64,000 bases of DNA. Source: Oleiagrimonas sp. C23AA. Lineage in GTDB: Bacteria; Pseudomonadota; Gammaproteobacteria; Xanthomonadales; Rhodanobacteraceae. The translations under genes and the position numbers were made by a program. The stretch spans positions 186,001-250,000 of the forward strand of contig NZ_JAARLY010000001.1 in the NCBI RefSeq assembly GCF_011759385.1, read 5' to 3'. Shown piece by piece: positions 19,562-28,644 of the stretch. Position 1 is the first letter of the stretch. Each line of letters opens with the position of its first letter. The notes under the pieces are model-generated. The model was given only the letters and a program-made list of their open reading frames with translations, had not been told where the DNA came from and made no database searches.

Positions 19562-20656
19562 TCAGTCGGCCGATGGCTTCAGGTGCAGGCCGTGCAGCGC
19601 CTGCTCCAACTTGGCGAACGCCTGCTCGTGCGAGAACGGCGGCTTGGCCGGCGGGTTGTAGACCTTCGGGTTGGTGCCGCTGACGATCAAGTCCACCGCG
19701 TAGCATCGCCCGTTCTGTACCACGCGATAGCTGCGCGTGGTCACGTAGTGGCTCATGCCGGCATCGCCAGCGCGAAAGCTGTAGAACGGCGTGCCGTTGA
19801 TGTTGACGTAGCCCTGAGGGTCCTTGCTGGCCGCCGACGGTGGCGTCAGACACTGCTTGAGTGCGGTGGCATCGGTGCTGGTGCCGATGCGCAGCTGCGC
19901 GGCGGTGATCTTGTTGGAGCCATCGAGCACCAGCGCCAGTTGTGGCGTGCCGTGGCTTTGCTTGTCGGCGTAGACCTTCCAGTCGGTACCCAGCAGGTAC
20001 TGGTGAGAGAAGCCGTGTTTCAGGGTAAATCCGGCCGGGTAGTCCAGGCTGAGCGCCAGCTTGGCATCTTCAAAATGCTGTAGGTGCGATGACGGGCCGG
20101 ACGTATCCTCGCCGGCGTCACCGTTACTTGATGGGTTGGTATTGGAGCTGGCCTTGCAGCCCTTGCGGCTATACAGGCCGCGGGCCAGCAGCTGTGTGCC
20201 CTGGCCCTTGGCGTCGGGGCCGAGTAGGGTCAGCTCGGCGTCGCAGCCATTGGGCTTGGGCTGCAGGCGGATCACGTTGAAGCGGCTTTGGTTCTGATCG
20301 CCCAGCGAACACATGCCGGCCAGGCGCAGCGTGGCGCCCTGCGAGGAACTGGCCGCGACCTTGAACGTGCGCGTGCCACAGGGCTTCCATTGCAATGTGC
20401 CGGCGCCAATGCGCAGTTCCCCCGCGCTCATGTAGGCGTGGCTGACCGGCTGCCAGGTGCCGGCAAGATTCAGTGACAACGAGCGCGATGCGGTGGCCTG
20501 CGCGCCGTCCGCTGCGGTGTGCTGGCTGGGCGCATCGGTGGTCGTGCTCGACGCGGCGCCTGGCGTGGTGGAGTTCGCGTCAGCGCCGTGCCGGGAGCAC
20601 GCGCTCAGCGCCAGCATCAGCGCGGCGCCGGTCAGCAAGGGTCGGGTCAGGGTCAT
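19562..20656 (-). CDS. Lipoprotein of unknown function
   Basis: 364 residues with a lipoprotein signal (MTLTRPLLTGAALMLALSAC, lipobox LSAC), then a Thr/Ser/Ala-rich linker to about residue 55. The rest splits in two: a small beta-rich part with several cysteines (GTWQPVSHAY, WKPCGTRTFKV, GMCSLGDQ; similar in style to META/lipocalin-like heat-shock lipoproteins), a Ser/Asn-rich spacer near residue 190, and a C-terminal part. I do not recognise a family for the latter. Its start overlaps the end of the upstream LysR gene by 77 nt on the same strand, which is unusually long; GCAAGGAGCC just before the ATG supports this start. Confidence 0.75.
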   Translation of the reverse strand: MTLTRPLLTGAALMLALSACSRHGADANSTTPGAASSTTTDAPSQHTAADGAQATASRSLSLNLAGTWQPVSHAYMSAGELRIGAGTLQWKPCGTRTFKVAASSSQGATLRLAGMCSLGDQNQSRFNVIRLQPKPNGCDAELTLLGPDAKGQGTQLLARGLYSRKGCKASSNTNPSSNGDAGEDTSGPSSHLQHFEDAKLALSLDYPAGFTLKHGFSHQYLLGTDWKVYADKQSHGTPQLALVLDGSNKITAAQLRIGTSTDATALKQCLTPPSAASKDPQGYVNINGTPFYSFRAGDAGMSHYVTTRSYRVVQNGRCYAVDLIVSGTNPKVYNPPAKPPFSHEQAFAKLEQALHGLHLKPSAD

Positions 20657-21575
20657 CGTGGGCTCCTTGCGGGGATGGGTGGATGTGCTCGCTGAGATAG
20701 TCACGCACAAAATCGATGAACACGCGCAATTTCGGTGGCACATGAAAGCGCGAGGGGTAGTACAGATACAGCCCATCGTACGGCGGCAGCCAGTCATCGA
20801 GCACGCTGACCAGATGCCCGGCGTTCAGGTCGTCCAGCAAGATGGGCTCGGGCAGGTGCACCAGGCCCAGTCCGGCACGCGCCGCGGCGATGCTGAGCTG
20901 GCTTTCGTTGGCGATCAGGTTGCCCTCGGTGTCGATTTCGAACCAGCGTCCGCGTTCGGCAAACTCCCAGCGGTAGGTGGCGCCGTTGCTGGCAAAGCGC
21001 TGGCGGATGCAGTTGTGCTGCTGCAGATCGTGCGGGTGTTGCGGCGTGCCGTGACGGGCCAGATAGGAAGGGCTGGCGGCCACGCGCGAGCGCATCGGCC
21101 CGGTCAACGGCATGGCCACCATGTCGCGCTCCAGCCGCTCGCCAATGCGAATGCCGGCATCAAAGCCGCCGGCGATCAGGTCGGTCAGGGCGTTGTCCAC
21201 GTGCACATCGAGGGTGATCTCGGGATAGACCTCGAGAAAGGCCGGAATCACCGCTTCGATCATGGCCGCCTTGGCCGTGGTCAGGCGCAAGGTGCCGGAC
21301 GGTCGGGCCGCGTATTGCTGGGCGCTTTCCATGGCGTCGTCAATTGCCGTCAGCGCCGGATTGATGCGCGCCAGAAAGTCGCGCCCGGCCTCGGTCAGTC
21401 CGACCCGGCGCGTGGTGCGATGGAGCAGGCGCACGCCCAGGCGCGCTTCCAGTTGACGCAGCGTCTGGCTGAGCGCCGAGGCGGTGACTTCCAGTTCGTG
21501 CGCGGCCCGCGTGAAGCTGCCGCATTCGGCAATGCGCTGGAATGCACGCAGTACCGCAGTGGGATGATCACGCAT
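20580..21575 (-). CDS. LysR-family transcriptional regulator divergent from an aldo/keto reductase
   Basis: 331 residues. The N-terminal winged helix-turn-helix (about 1-62, GSFTRAAHELEVTASALSQTLRQLEARLG) is followed by a substrate-binding domain of the type found beside oxidoreductase genes (GFDAGIRIGERLERDMVAMPL). The usual family end is near FIDFVRDYL. About 35 further residues run through the start of the next lipoprotein gene and look non-conserved, so a read-through or lost stop is possible. It is divergent from the aldo/keto reductase and likely controls it. A TTGATT-N17-AATCAA dyad overlapping its start region could be an operator. Confidence 0.9.
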   Translation of the reverse strand: MRDHPTAVLRAFQRIAECGSFTRAAHELEVTASALSQTLRQLEARLGVRLLHRTTRRVGLTEAGRDFLARINPALTAIDDAMESAQQYAARPSGTLRLTTAKAAMIEAVIPAFLEVYPEITLDVHVDNALTDLIAGGFDAGIRIGERLERDMVAMPLTGPMRSRVAASPSYLARHGTPQHPHDLQQHNCIRQRFASNGATYRWEFAERGRWFEIDTEGNLIANESQLSIAAARAGLGLVHLPEPILLDDLNAGHLVSVLDDWLPPYDGLYLYYPSRFHVPPKLRVFIDFVRDYLSEHIHPSPQGAHDDPDPTLADRRRADAGAERVLPARR

Positions 21576-21603
21576 TGATTAGTTTGTCTTCATGGCCAAT
21601 CAA
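21575..21603. promoter_or_regulatory. Dyad TTGATT-N17-AATCAA in a LysR/reductase intergenic region
   Basis: Six-base perfect inverted half-sites, one abutting the lysR start codon, in the 140-bp divergent region between the LysR regulator and the aldo/keto reductase. LysR regulators bind interrupted dyads in such places. The spacing is longer than the classic T-N11-A box, so this is a weak candidate. Confidence 0.3.
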
Positions 21604-21715
21604 GATTTTTGGTCTTTCTGCGTGCAATGGCAAGGCGCACACTGCACATCCCCCGCAAGCCGCTGCGCTGAGGGTGGTGCCCGGCGCAGCGGTCCTTCTT
21701 AAACAGGAGTGATGC

Positions 21716-22705
21716 ATGAAGATGCGACGCCTGGGCCCGAATGGCCCCGAAGTTTCCGCGCTTGGCCTAGGTTGTATGGGCATGAGCGAGTTCTATGGCC
21801 AGGGCGATGACGCCGAGTCGATCCGGGTGATTCATCATGCGCTCGATGCCGGCCTCAATTTTCTGGATACCGCCGATATCTACGGCCCGCATACCAATGA
21901 GCGGCTGGTCGGCAAGGCCATCGCCGATCGTCGCGATGCGGTGTTTCTGGCCACCAAGTTTGGCATTGTGCGCGATCCGGCAGATCCCACACGCCGCGGC
22001 ATCAATGGCCGTCCCGAGTACGTGCGCGCCTGCTGCGATGCCAGCCTGGAGCGCCTGGGCGTGGAGCATATCGATCTTTACTACCAGCACCGCATCGATC
22101 CGGACACGCCGATCGAAGACACCATGGGCGCGCTGGCCGATTTGGTGAAGGCCGGCAAGATTGGGCACATCGGCTTGTCCGAAGCCTCGCCGGCGACCAT
22201 TGAACGCGCTCATGCGGTGCATCCGGTAACGGCGATCCAGACCGAGTACTCGCTGTGGACGCGCGACCCCGAGCGCGAGGTGCTCGATACCTGTCAGCGC
22301 CTGGGCATCGGCTTTGTCGCCTACAGTCCGCTGGGGCGTGGCTTTCTCACCGGCGCCATCAAGAGCCCGGATGATTTTGCCGACGATGATTTCCGGCGCA
22401 TCAACCCGCGTTTCCAGGGCGAGAACTTCCAGCGCAACCTCAAGCTGGCCGATACCGTGCGCGAGATGGCGCAGGCCAGGGGCTGCACGCCGGCACAGCT
22501 GGCGCTGGCCTGGGTGCTGGCGCGCGACACGCATGTGGTACCCATTCCCGGTACCAAGCGCATGGCGTATCTGGATGACAACCTGGGCGCGCTTGAGGTA
22601 TCGCTCAGCGCCGATGAGCGTCAGGCGCTGGATCGTGCCTTTCCGCTGGACGCGGCCGTTGGCGACCGCTATCAGTCGGTGATGATGAAAACGCTCAACG
22701 TGTAG
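21716..22705 (+). CDS. Aldo/keto reductase
   Basis: A 329-residue AKR of the YakC/AKR13-like group that reduces aldehydes or ketones with NADPH in the cytoplasm. The catalytic tetrad is intact: Asp and Tyr in [11 protein letters not shown], Lys in LATKFG and His in YYQHRID. The C-terminal cofactor loop VVPIPGTKR is also present. AGGAG lies 6 nt before the first ATG; an ATG two codons later is possible. It is divergent from the LysR regulator upstream, a usual pairing for substrate-induced oxidoreductases. Confidence 0.94.
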   Translation: MKMRRLGPNGPEVSALGLGCMGMSEFYGQGDDAESIRVIHHALDAGLNFLDTADIYGPHTNERLVGKAIADRRDAVFLATKFGIVRDPADPTRRGINGRPEYVRACCDASLERLGVEHIDLYYQHRIDPDTPIEDTMGALADLVKAGKIGHIGLSEASPATIERAHAVHPVTAIQTEYSLWTRDPEREVLDTCQRLGIGFVAYSPLGRGFLTGAIKSPDDFADDDFRRINPRFQGENFQRNLKLADTVREMAQARGCTPAQLALAWVLARDTHVVPIPGTKRMAYLDDNLGALEVSLSADERQALDRAFPLDAAVGDRYQSVMMKTLNV

Positions 22706-22713
22706 TGCAACGC

Positions 22714-22746
22714 GTCGGGCGGCTTTGTCACAACGTGCCGCCCGAC
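22714..22746. terminator. Perfect 10-bp hairpin after the aldo/keto reductase gene
   Basis: GTCGGGCGGC pairs with GCCGCCCGAC around a 13-nt loop, starting 9 nt after the stop. No T-tract follows, so it may be a weak or factor-assisted terminator or a 3' stabilising hairpin. Confidence 0.5.
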
Positions 22747-22808
22747 CGTCATTGATCGGCAAACATGAGGCGCTGAAATGGTGGGGCCGTCCCCATGGTA
22801 GATGCTTC

Positions 22809-24464
22809 ATGTTTGCAAATTTTCTGCAGCGTGCGCGGGCACGCCTACGCCGTCCCGGCCTTCGTGACAGCTACCTGCTGCGCATCGCCGTGATCCTGGT
22901 CGCCGGAGTGGTGGCCGCCACGCTGGGCTTTGCCGCCATGGTCAAGGCGCGCGGGGCGTTGCATGACATGTACAGCCGCGAGTTGGCCACCGCCAGCGTG
23001 GTCGGACGCCTGGCCAGCAATTACCAGAGCGCCATCGCCGATGTCGACAAGGCCTTGCAGCTCAAGCTCGACTCGCAGCGCGATACCGCCGTCAGCAACC
23101 TGGCCACCGACCGCGAGCTGATGGCGCGCATGTGGTCCAACTACGAGAAAGTGGCACCGGAAGCGGCCAAGTCCAAGAACATGGCTCAGTTGGTGCACCT
23201 GAAACAGGCGCTGGACAAGGCGCTGGCCGACACCGCCAAGGCGCTCAAGGCCAACGACTACAACCAGGTGCAGCAGAACGACGATTACCTGCTGCAACCG
23301 ACGTTTGCTTCGCTGCAGACCGAAATCAGCAACGTGCTGGCGCAGGCCTCGGCCAGTGGCCAGGCCCGTTATGTCAGTGAGGACCGGCTGCTGGATCGTG
23401 CCGGCCTGCTGATGGTCGGTGTGTTCGTGGTGGGTCTGGCCATAGCGCTGGTGATGGACCTTTGGATGCTGCGCCGCCTGCTGCGCGGCCTGGGTTCGGC
23501 CCGTTCACTGGCACGCGGTATTGCCGGTGGACAGCTGGGGCACCAGGTGGATCGTCGCGGCAACGACGAGCTTTCTCAGGTGATGATGGCGCTGGGCGAC
23601 ATGGACCGCGCACTGGCCGGCATGGTCACCGACGTGCGCGACAGCGCCGGCTCGGTGCACAGCGCGTCCATGCATGTGGAGCGCGGCAGTGGCGAACTGG
23701 CCTCGCGCACACAGCGTCAGGCCGCGGCGCTGGAGCAGGCCACCGCGCAGCTGCGTCAGCTGGCCGAGTCGTCGACCGATACCGCCTCGCGTGCCGCCAG
23801 CGCCGAGCGCATGGCGCTGGATGTACGCGAGCATGCGCAGGCCGGTAGCGAAGTGGTGGCCCGCGCGATGCAGGCGATGGGTGCGATCGATGCCAGCAAC
23901 CAGCGCATCGCCGCCGTGACTGGCCTGATCGACGAAATTGCTTTCCAGACCAACCTGCTGGCCCTGAACGCGGCGGTGGAAGCGGCGCGCGCCGGCGAGC
24001 ACGGGCGCGGCTTTGCCGTGGTCGCCTCCGAGGTGCGCAATCTGGCCCAGCGCTGTGCCAGCTCGGCCAAGGAGATCAAGGGACTGGTCGAGGAGGCCGT
24101 GGACAACGCCCGTCGCGGCAGTGAACTGGCCGGACAGTCCGATCAGCGCCTGAAGGACATTGTGGAAGGCGTGCGTCGGGTCTGCGAGGACACCCAGGCG
24201 ATGAGCGAAGCCAGCCGCGAGCAGTCGGCCTCGGTGGCGCAGATCGATGCCGCCGTGCAGGACATCAGCGATGTGGTGCAGTCCGATGCCGGTCTGGTCG
24301 ACGACATGGCTGGCGCCAACCGCACCCTGCGTGAACAAGCCGATGCCATGGCCGAGCGCATGCGTATTTTCCAGCTGGGGGATGCTGCGCCTGACGCCGT
24401 GCCCACGGTGCGTGCCCAGCCACGGGAGCCGACGCGCGGGCATCTGGTGCCTAGTGCGGCCTGA
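22809..24464 (+). CDS. Methyl-accepting chemotaxis protein (4HB-type, orphan)
   Basis: A 551-residue receptor. TM1 is about residues 24-44, followed by a helical ligand domain rich in Ala/Lys/Gln, TM2 at about 200-220, HAMP, and a signalling domain with the tip [20 protein letters not shown] and the CASSAKEIK segment. No C-terminal CheR tether is present; it ends HLVPSAA. The start MFANFLQ gives a normal cytoplasmic leader before TM1. A 28-codon upstream extension is less likely because it passes through the hairpin after the reductase gene. It is located far from the che operon, so it would feed the same array from an orphan locus. Ligand unknown. Confidence 0.92.
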   Translation: MFANFLQRARARLRRPGLRDSYLLRIAVILVAGVVAATLGFAAMVKARGALHDMYSRELATASVVGRLASNYQSAIADVDKALQLKLDSQRDTAVSNLATDRELMARMWSNYEKVAPEAAKSKNMAQLVHLKQALDKALADTAKALKANDYNQVQQNDDYLLQPTFASLQTEISNVLAQASASGQARYVSEDRLLDRAGLLMVGVFVVGLAIALVMDLWMLRRLLRGLGSARSLARGIAGGQLGHQVDRRGNDELSQVMMALGDMDRALAGMVTDVRDSAGSVHSASMHVERGSGELASRTQRQAAALEQATAQLRQLAESSTDTASRAASAERMALDVREHAQAGSEVVARAMQAMGAIDASNQRIAAVTGLIDEIAFQTNLLALNAAVEAARAGEHGRGFAVVASEVRNLAQRCASSAKEIKGLVEEAVDNARRGSELAGQSDQRLKDIVEGVRRVCEDTQAMSEASREQSASVAQIDAAVQDISDVVQSDAGLVDDMAGANRTLREQADAMAERMRIFQLGDAAPDAVPTVRAQPREPTRGHLVPSAA

Positions 24465-24493
24465 CGCAAATTCATTTGTTTTAGATATCAAAG

Positions 24494-24535
24494 ATGACGA
24501 ATGAGGTTATGGATCGTCTTGGTGTGGGCTTCTAA
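24494..24535 (+). other. Possible 13-codon leader ORF upstream of a terminator-like hairpin
   Basis: ATG to TAA encodes MTNEVMDRLGVGF, ending 7 nt before the hairpin in the MFS leader. There is no convincing ribosome site (CAAAG only), so it may be chance. It is noted because a short leader ORF plus a terminator is the layout of attenuators. Confidence 0.2.
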
Positions 24536-24542
24536 AGTAATC

Positions 24543-24573
24543 GGGCGTCGATATCAGTCGGCGCCTTTTTCTT
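24543..24573 (+). terminator. Terminator-like hairpin 23 nt before the MFS gene
   Basis: An 8-bp stem with one G-T wobble (GGCGTCGA with TCGGCGCC), a 6-nt loop, and TTTTTCTTT downstream. It can end the upstream chemoreceptor transcript. Because it lies just before the MFS start, it must also be passed by any MFS transcript starting further upstream. Confidence 0.65.
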
Positions 24574-24595
24574 TGGCAGCGAGCACCTTCAAACG

Positions 24596-25834
24596 ATGGA
24601 CGGCAGCAGCGCAGCAGGTAGCGCTTCCACACATATCGAGCACGGCACGCGTCTGTTCTGGCGAGCGAATCTGGCCTTGTTCCTGGCCGGGTTCTGCAAC
24701 TTCGGCCTGATGTACGACGTGCAGCCGCTGCTGCCGGAGTTCTCGCGCGATTTTCACTTGAGCCCGACAGCTGCCAGCTTGTCGCTGTCGCTGACCACCG
24801 GCGTGCTGGCCTTTGCCATGCTGATTGGCGGCGCGGTGTCCGATGCCTTTGGCCGCAAGCGCGTGATGCTGGTGTCGCTGCTGGTCTCGGCCGCGCTGAC
24901 GCTGGTGTTGTCGGCCATGCCCAGCTGGCACGGCATGCTGGTGCTGCGCGCGTTGATGGGCCTTAGCCTGTGCGGCGTGCCGGCGGTGGCCATGGCTTAC
25001 GTCAGCGAGGAGATGCATGTGCGCTCGGTGGGCCTGGCGATGGGGCTTTACATCGGCGGCACGGCTGTCGGCGGCATGGGCGGGCGCTTGATTACCGGTG
25101 TGCTGACGGACCTCGTAGGCTGGCGACTGGCGCTGGCGGCGATGGGTGTGGTTGGCGTGCTGGCGGCGCTGGCGTTCTGGCGCATTTTGCCGGCCTCGCG
25201 TCACTTCACGGCGCGGCGCCTGCGACCGGCTGCGCTGGGGCGTGCCTTTGTCGGCTTGCTGGGTGATCGCGGCCTGCCGTGGCTGTTTGCCGAGGGCTTC
25301 GTGTTGATGGGCGCGTTCGTCACCGTCTACAACTACATCGGTTACCGCCTGTTGGCGCCGCCCTACGGCCTGAGTCAAAGCGCGGTGGGCATGATTTTCG
25401 CGGTGTACCTGGTGGGCATTTTCAGTTCCACCTGGATGGGACACCTGGCCAACCGGTTGGGACGCCGGCGCGTGCTGTGGAGCGCTTTTGCGATCAGCCT
25501 GGCCGGCATCGGCCTGACCGCGTGTGTCTCATTGTGGGCGATCGTGCTGGGCATGGCGGTGCTGACCTTCGGCTTTTTTGCCGGGCACTCCATTGTCGCC
25601 AGCTGGGTAGGGCGCCGCGCCACGCATTCCAAGGCGCAGGCCTCCTCGCTGTACCTGTTTGCCTACTACATGGGTTCGAGTGTGGCCGGTTCGCTGGGTG
25701 GCCAGTTCTGGGCCACGCGCGGCTGGCATGGCGTGGCGGTGTTCACGGCCTGCCTGTCGCTGGCCGGCTTGCTGATGGCGCTGCGTCTGACGCGACTGGC
25801 GCCGTTGCCGGGCAATGCGCCGGCGGCCGCTTAA
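24596..25834 (+). CDS. MFS transporter, YnfM-like
   Basis: A 412-residue, 12-TM major facilitator. It tracks E. coli YnfM along the first half (DVQPLLPEFSRDF, the GxxSDxxGRK-type loop GAVSDAFGRKRVM, AMAYVSEEMH, GGMGGRLITGVLTD and FWRILPASRHF). These are drug/metabolite exporters of the DHA1 type in the inner membrane; the substrate is unknown. The ATG at the start is close behind a terminator-like hairpin and has no good ribosome site, but TM1 (LALFLAGFCNFGL) requires a start near here. Its stop overlaps the stop of the convergent YnfL-like LysR gene. In E. coli, ynfL and ynfM are also neighbours. Confidence 0.9.
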   Translation: MDGSSAAGSASTHIEHGTRLFWRANLALFLAGFCNFGLMYDVQPLLPEFSRDFHLSPTAASLSLSLTTGVLAFAMLIGGAVSDAFGRKRVMLVSLLVSAALTLVLSAMPSWHGMLVLRALMGLSLCGVPAVAMAYVSEEMHVRSVGLAMGLYIGGTAVGGMGGRLITGVLTDLVGWRLALAAMGVVGVLAALAFWRILPASRHFTARRLRPAALGRAFVGLLGDRGLPWLFAEGFVLMGAFVTVYNYIGYRLLAPPYGLSQSAVGMIFAVYLVGIFSSTWMGHLANRLGRRRVLWSAFAISLAGIGLTACVSLWAIVLGMAVLTFGFFAGHSIVASWVGRRATHSKAQASSLYLFAYYMGSSVAGSLGGQFWATRGWHGVAVFTACLSLAGLLMALRLTRLAPLPGNAPAAA

Positions 25835-26727
25835 ATCGTCATCGCCGGCAGCAAATCCAGAAACGCGCGCACCGGCGCCGAGCGTTCGTCGGCGCGGACC
25901 ACCGCCTGCACCACGGATGCGGCACCGGCGTCGGTGAGCGGCACATAGACCACCTTGTCGATGCGCAGGTGACGATACGAGGCTGGCAGCAGTGCCACGC
26001 CCAGTCCAGCCGAGACCAGGCCGATCAAGGTGGCCGCCTCACGCGCCTCCTGGGCGATGCGTGGGCTGAAACCGGCCTCGCGGCACAGCGCGATGATCTG
26101 ATCGTGGATGCCGGTGCCGGCGCTGCGCGAAAAGGTCACGAATGGCGAATCGGCCAGCTCGGTCAGTGCCAGCTCACGCCGTCCCGGCTGGAGCAGCGGA
26201 TGATCTTCGCGCATTACCGCCAACAGCGGATCGCGGAAAAGCGGCCGTGCGGTCAGCGTATCCGGCAATGGCGTGCCGCGGCTGATACCGATCTGCAAGG
26301 CGCCCTCGTGCAGGGCGGTCAGCTGCTGCAGGGTGTTCATCTCGGTCAGCGTGAGATGTACCTGTGGGTAGGCCTGCCGAAAGGCGAAGATGGTGCGCGG
26401 CAGCGTTTCGGTGAGCGGCGTGGAGGCGGTAAAGCCGATGCGCAGTTCGCCCGCTTCGCCACGCTGCACGCGCTGGGCCAGGTCCACCGCGTCATCCATC
26501 TGCGCCAGGATGCGCTGCGCCGAGGTGCGGAAGGCCGTCCCGGCATCGGTCAACGCCACGCGCCGGTTGGTGCGCTCGAACAGTTTCACGCCGATGCGGC
26601 GTTCCAGCTCGCGAATCTGCTGGCTGAGCGGTGGCTGCGACATGCCCAGACGTTCGGCGGCGCGGCCAAAGTGCAGCTCGTCGGCCACGGCCAGGAAGTA
26701 GCGCAGGTGCCTGAGTTCCGGGGTCAT
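25831..26727 (-). CDS. LysR-family regulator, YnfL-like
   Basis: 298 residues. The DNA-binding domain (ELRHLRYFLAVADELHFGRAAERLGMSQPPLSQQI) and effector domain (LRIGFTAS, LTEMNTLQQL, AATLIGLVSAGLGVALLPAS) resemble E. coli YnfL and the BenM/CatM-like branch. It probably controls the adjacent YnfM-like exporter: in both genomes the pair is kept together, though here they are tail to tail, overlapping at the stops by 4 nt. The 237-bp region upstream, before the SulP gene, would hold its promoter; I see no clear dyad there. Confidence 0.92.
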   Translation of the reverse strand: MTPELRHLRYFLAVADELHFGRAAERLGMSQPPLSQQIRELERRIGVKLFERTNRRVALTDAGTAFRTSAQRILAQMDDAVDLAQRVQRGEAGELRIGFTASTPLTETLPRTIFAFRQAYPQVHLTLTEMNTLQQLTALHEGALQIGISRGTPLPDTLTARPLFRDPLLAVMREDHPLLQPGRRELALTELADSPFVTFSRSAGTGIHDQIIALCREAGFSPRIAQEAREAATLIGLVSAGLGVALLPASYRHLRIDKVVYVPLTDAGAASVVQAVVRADERSAPVRAFLDLLPAMTI

Positions 26728-26964
26728 GGGGCCTTCTGGACCGAGGGTGGCGGAGGACTAGCAGGGTGACGAGCTTTGTGTTGCCGTGCAACAATGCGCG
26801 CTCCAGCGACGCGCACAGCGTCGGTCTGTCGAGCCTGCGGCGCGCTTTTCGGCGCCGACGCAACGAGCATAGTCCAGTGTAAGTGTTTGCCCAGCCAACG
26901 ACGAGGCGCCGCCGCTGCGCCTCACCGCCTGGAACGCTCCGCCTAGCACGGGGCGTATTGCTTC

Positions 26965-28557
26965 GTGATCCAATTTATTGATTTATCGCGCCACCGGCTT
27001 GTGCGGCCGGCGAGAGCGCGTCTTTCTCTGGGGAAACTCGTGTCCTTATCGATTGCCGAAACCAAGAACAACGTCCTCTCGGGCCTGACTGTGGCGCTGG
27101 CATTGGTGCCCGAAGCCATCGCCTTTGCGCTGGTGGCCCACGTCAATCCGCTGACCGGCCTGTATGCGGCCTTCATGATGTGCCTGATCACCGCCATCTT
27201 CGGCGGCCGTCCCGGCATGATCTCGGGCGCGACCGGCTCCATGGCGGTGGTGATGGTGGCGCTGGTGGTGCAGCACGGCGTGGAGTACCTGTTCGCCACC
27301 GTGGTGCTGCTGGGCTTGTTCCAGTTGCTGTTCGGCGCGCTGAAATTCGGCAAGTTCATTCGCATGGTGCCGCATCCGGTGATGCTGGGCTTCGTCAACG
27401 GCCTGGCCATCGTCATCTTCATGGCGCAGTTGCATCACTTCAAGGAAACGGGCCCGGACGGTGCGCTGCACTGGCTGCATGCAGGGCCGATGCTGGTGAT
27501 GCTGGGGCTGGTGGCCTTGAGTATGGCGATTATCTACATTCTGCCCAAGCTGACCCGCGCGGTGCCCTCGGCGCTGGCGGCGATCATCATCATTGCGATC
27601 GTGGCGCAGGTGTTTGGCATCCACACGCGCACCGTGGGCGACCTGGCCTCGATCAAGGGCGGCCTGCCGCCATTCCATATTCCGTCGGTGCCGTGGAACT
27701 GGCATACGCTGACGATCGTGTTTCCGTATGCGCTGATCCTGTCGATCATCGGCCTGACCGAGTCGCTGCTGACGCTCAACCTGATTGACGAGATGACCGA
27801 AACCCGCGGTCAGCCCAACCGTGAATGCATGGCGCAGGGCGCGGCCAATGTGGTCAGCGGGCTGTTCTCCAGCATGGGCGGCTGCGCCATGATCGGGCAG
27901 AGCATGATCAACGTGAACGCCGGTGCCACGCGGCGCCTGTCCGGCATCGTCGCCGGTATCGCGCTGTTGTGCTTCATCCTGTTCGCTTCCAGCCTGATCG
28001 AAGCCATTCCGCTGGCGGCGCTGGTCGGCGTGATGTTCGTGGTCTCGGAGAAAACCTTCGAGTGGGGCAGTGTGCGCGTGTTCGGCAAGGTGCCGCGTGC
28101 CGATGCGCTGGTGGTGGTGGCAGTCACCGTGGTGACCGTATTCACCGATCTTGCCATCGCGGTGGTGATCGGTGTGGTGATCTCGGCGCTGGTGTTCGCC
28201 TGGCAGCACGCCAAGCGCATGGATGCCCGTGCCAAGCTCGATGAGCACGGTCGCAAGGTCTATCAGCTGGAAGGCACGCTGTTCTTCGCCTCCACCGCCA
28301 GCTTCGCCGACCTGTTCACGCCGCGTGAGGACCCGGACGATGTGATCGTCGAGTTCCGTGAGGCGCGCGTGGTCGACCACTCGGCCATCGAGGCCATCGA
28401 TGCATTGGCCGATCGCTATCAGAAGCTGGGCAAGCGCCTGCATCTTCGCCACCTGAGCCCCGATTGCATCGAGCTGCTCAACAAGGCCAAGGGCATGATC
28501 GAGGTGAACATGGCCGAAGATCCGCACTACCATCTGGCCGACGACAAGCTTGGCTGA
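26965..28557 (+). CDS. SulP-family inorganic anion transporter
   Basis: 530 residues: a SulP membrane domain of 10-14 spans (LTVALALVPEAIAFALVAHVNPLTGLYAAF at the start, then SGATGSMAVV, GFVNGLAIVIFMAQ, MTETRGQPNRECMAQGAANVVSG) and a C-terminal cytoplasmic STAS domain (about 430-520, VYQLEGTLFFAS, VDHSAIEAIDAL). The family moves sulfate, bicarbonate or related anions; substrate not deducible. The frame opens at GTG here. A GTG at 27040 preceded by GGGGAA is a good alternative start and would remove 25 residues. It ends at a strong bidirectional terminator. Confidence 0.9.
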   Translation: MIQFIDLSRHRLVRPARARLSLGKLVSLSIAETKNNVLSGLTVALALVPEAIAFALVAHVNPLTGLYAAFMMCLITAIFGGRPGMISGATGSMAVVMVALVVQHGVEYLFATVVLLGLFQLLFGALKFGKFIRMVPHPVMLGFVNGLAIVIFMAQLHHFKETGPDGALHWLHAGPMLVMLGLVALSMAIIYILPKLTRAVPSALAAIIIIAIVAQVFGIHTRTVGDLASIKGGLPPFHIPSVPWNWHTLTIVFPYALILSIIGLTESLLTLNLIDEMTETRGQPNRECMAQGAANVVSGLFSSMGGCAMIGQSMINVNAGATRRLSGIVAGIALLCFILFASSLIEAIPLAALVGVMFVVSEKTFEWGSVRVFGKVPRADALVVVAVTVVTVFTDLAIAVVIGVVISALVFAWQHAKRMDARAKLDEHGRKVYQLEGTLFFASTASFADLFTPREDPDDVIVEFREARVVDHSAIEAIDALADRYQKLGKRLHLRHLSPDCIELLNKAKGMIEVNMAEDPHYHLADDKLG

Positions 28558-28570
28558 GCGCTAATCGGGT

Positions 28571-28616
28571 CCAACAAAAAACCCCGCGTCGTCACCGGCG
28601 CGGGGTTTTTTGTTGG
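28571..28616. terminator. Bidirectional intrinsic terminator with an 18-bp perfect stem
   Basis: CCAACAAAAAACCCCGCG pairs perfectly with CGCGGGGTTTTTTGTTGG around a 10-nt loop. The A/T tracts inside the stem give a U-run on either strand, serving the convergent SulP and phosphodiesterase genes. Confidence 0.95.
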
Positions 28617-28644
28617 CCAGCCAAAGGCGGTGCCAGGTCCGTGA

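Noticed and set aside
27046-28533. 495-codon open frame opposite the SulP gene
   Set aside because: His/Gln-rich translation with no family features; the SulP and STAS motifs are on the plus strand.
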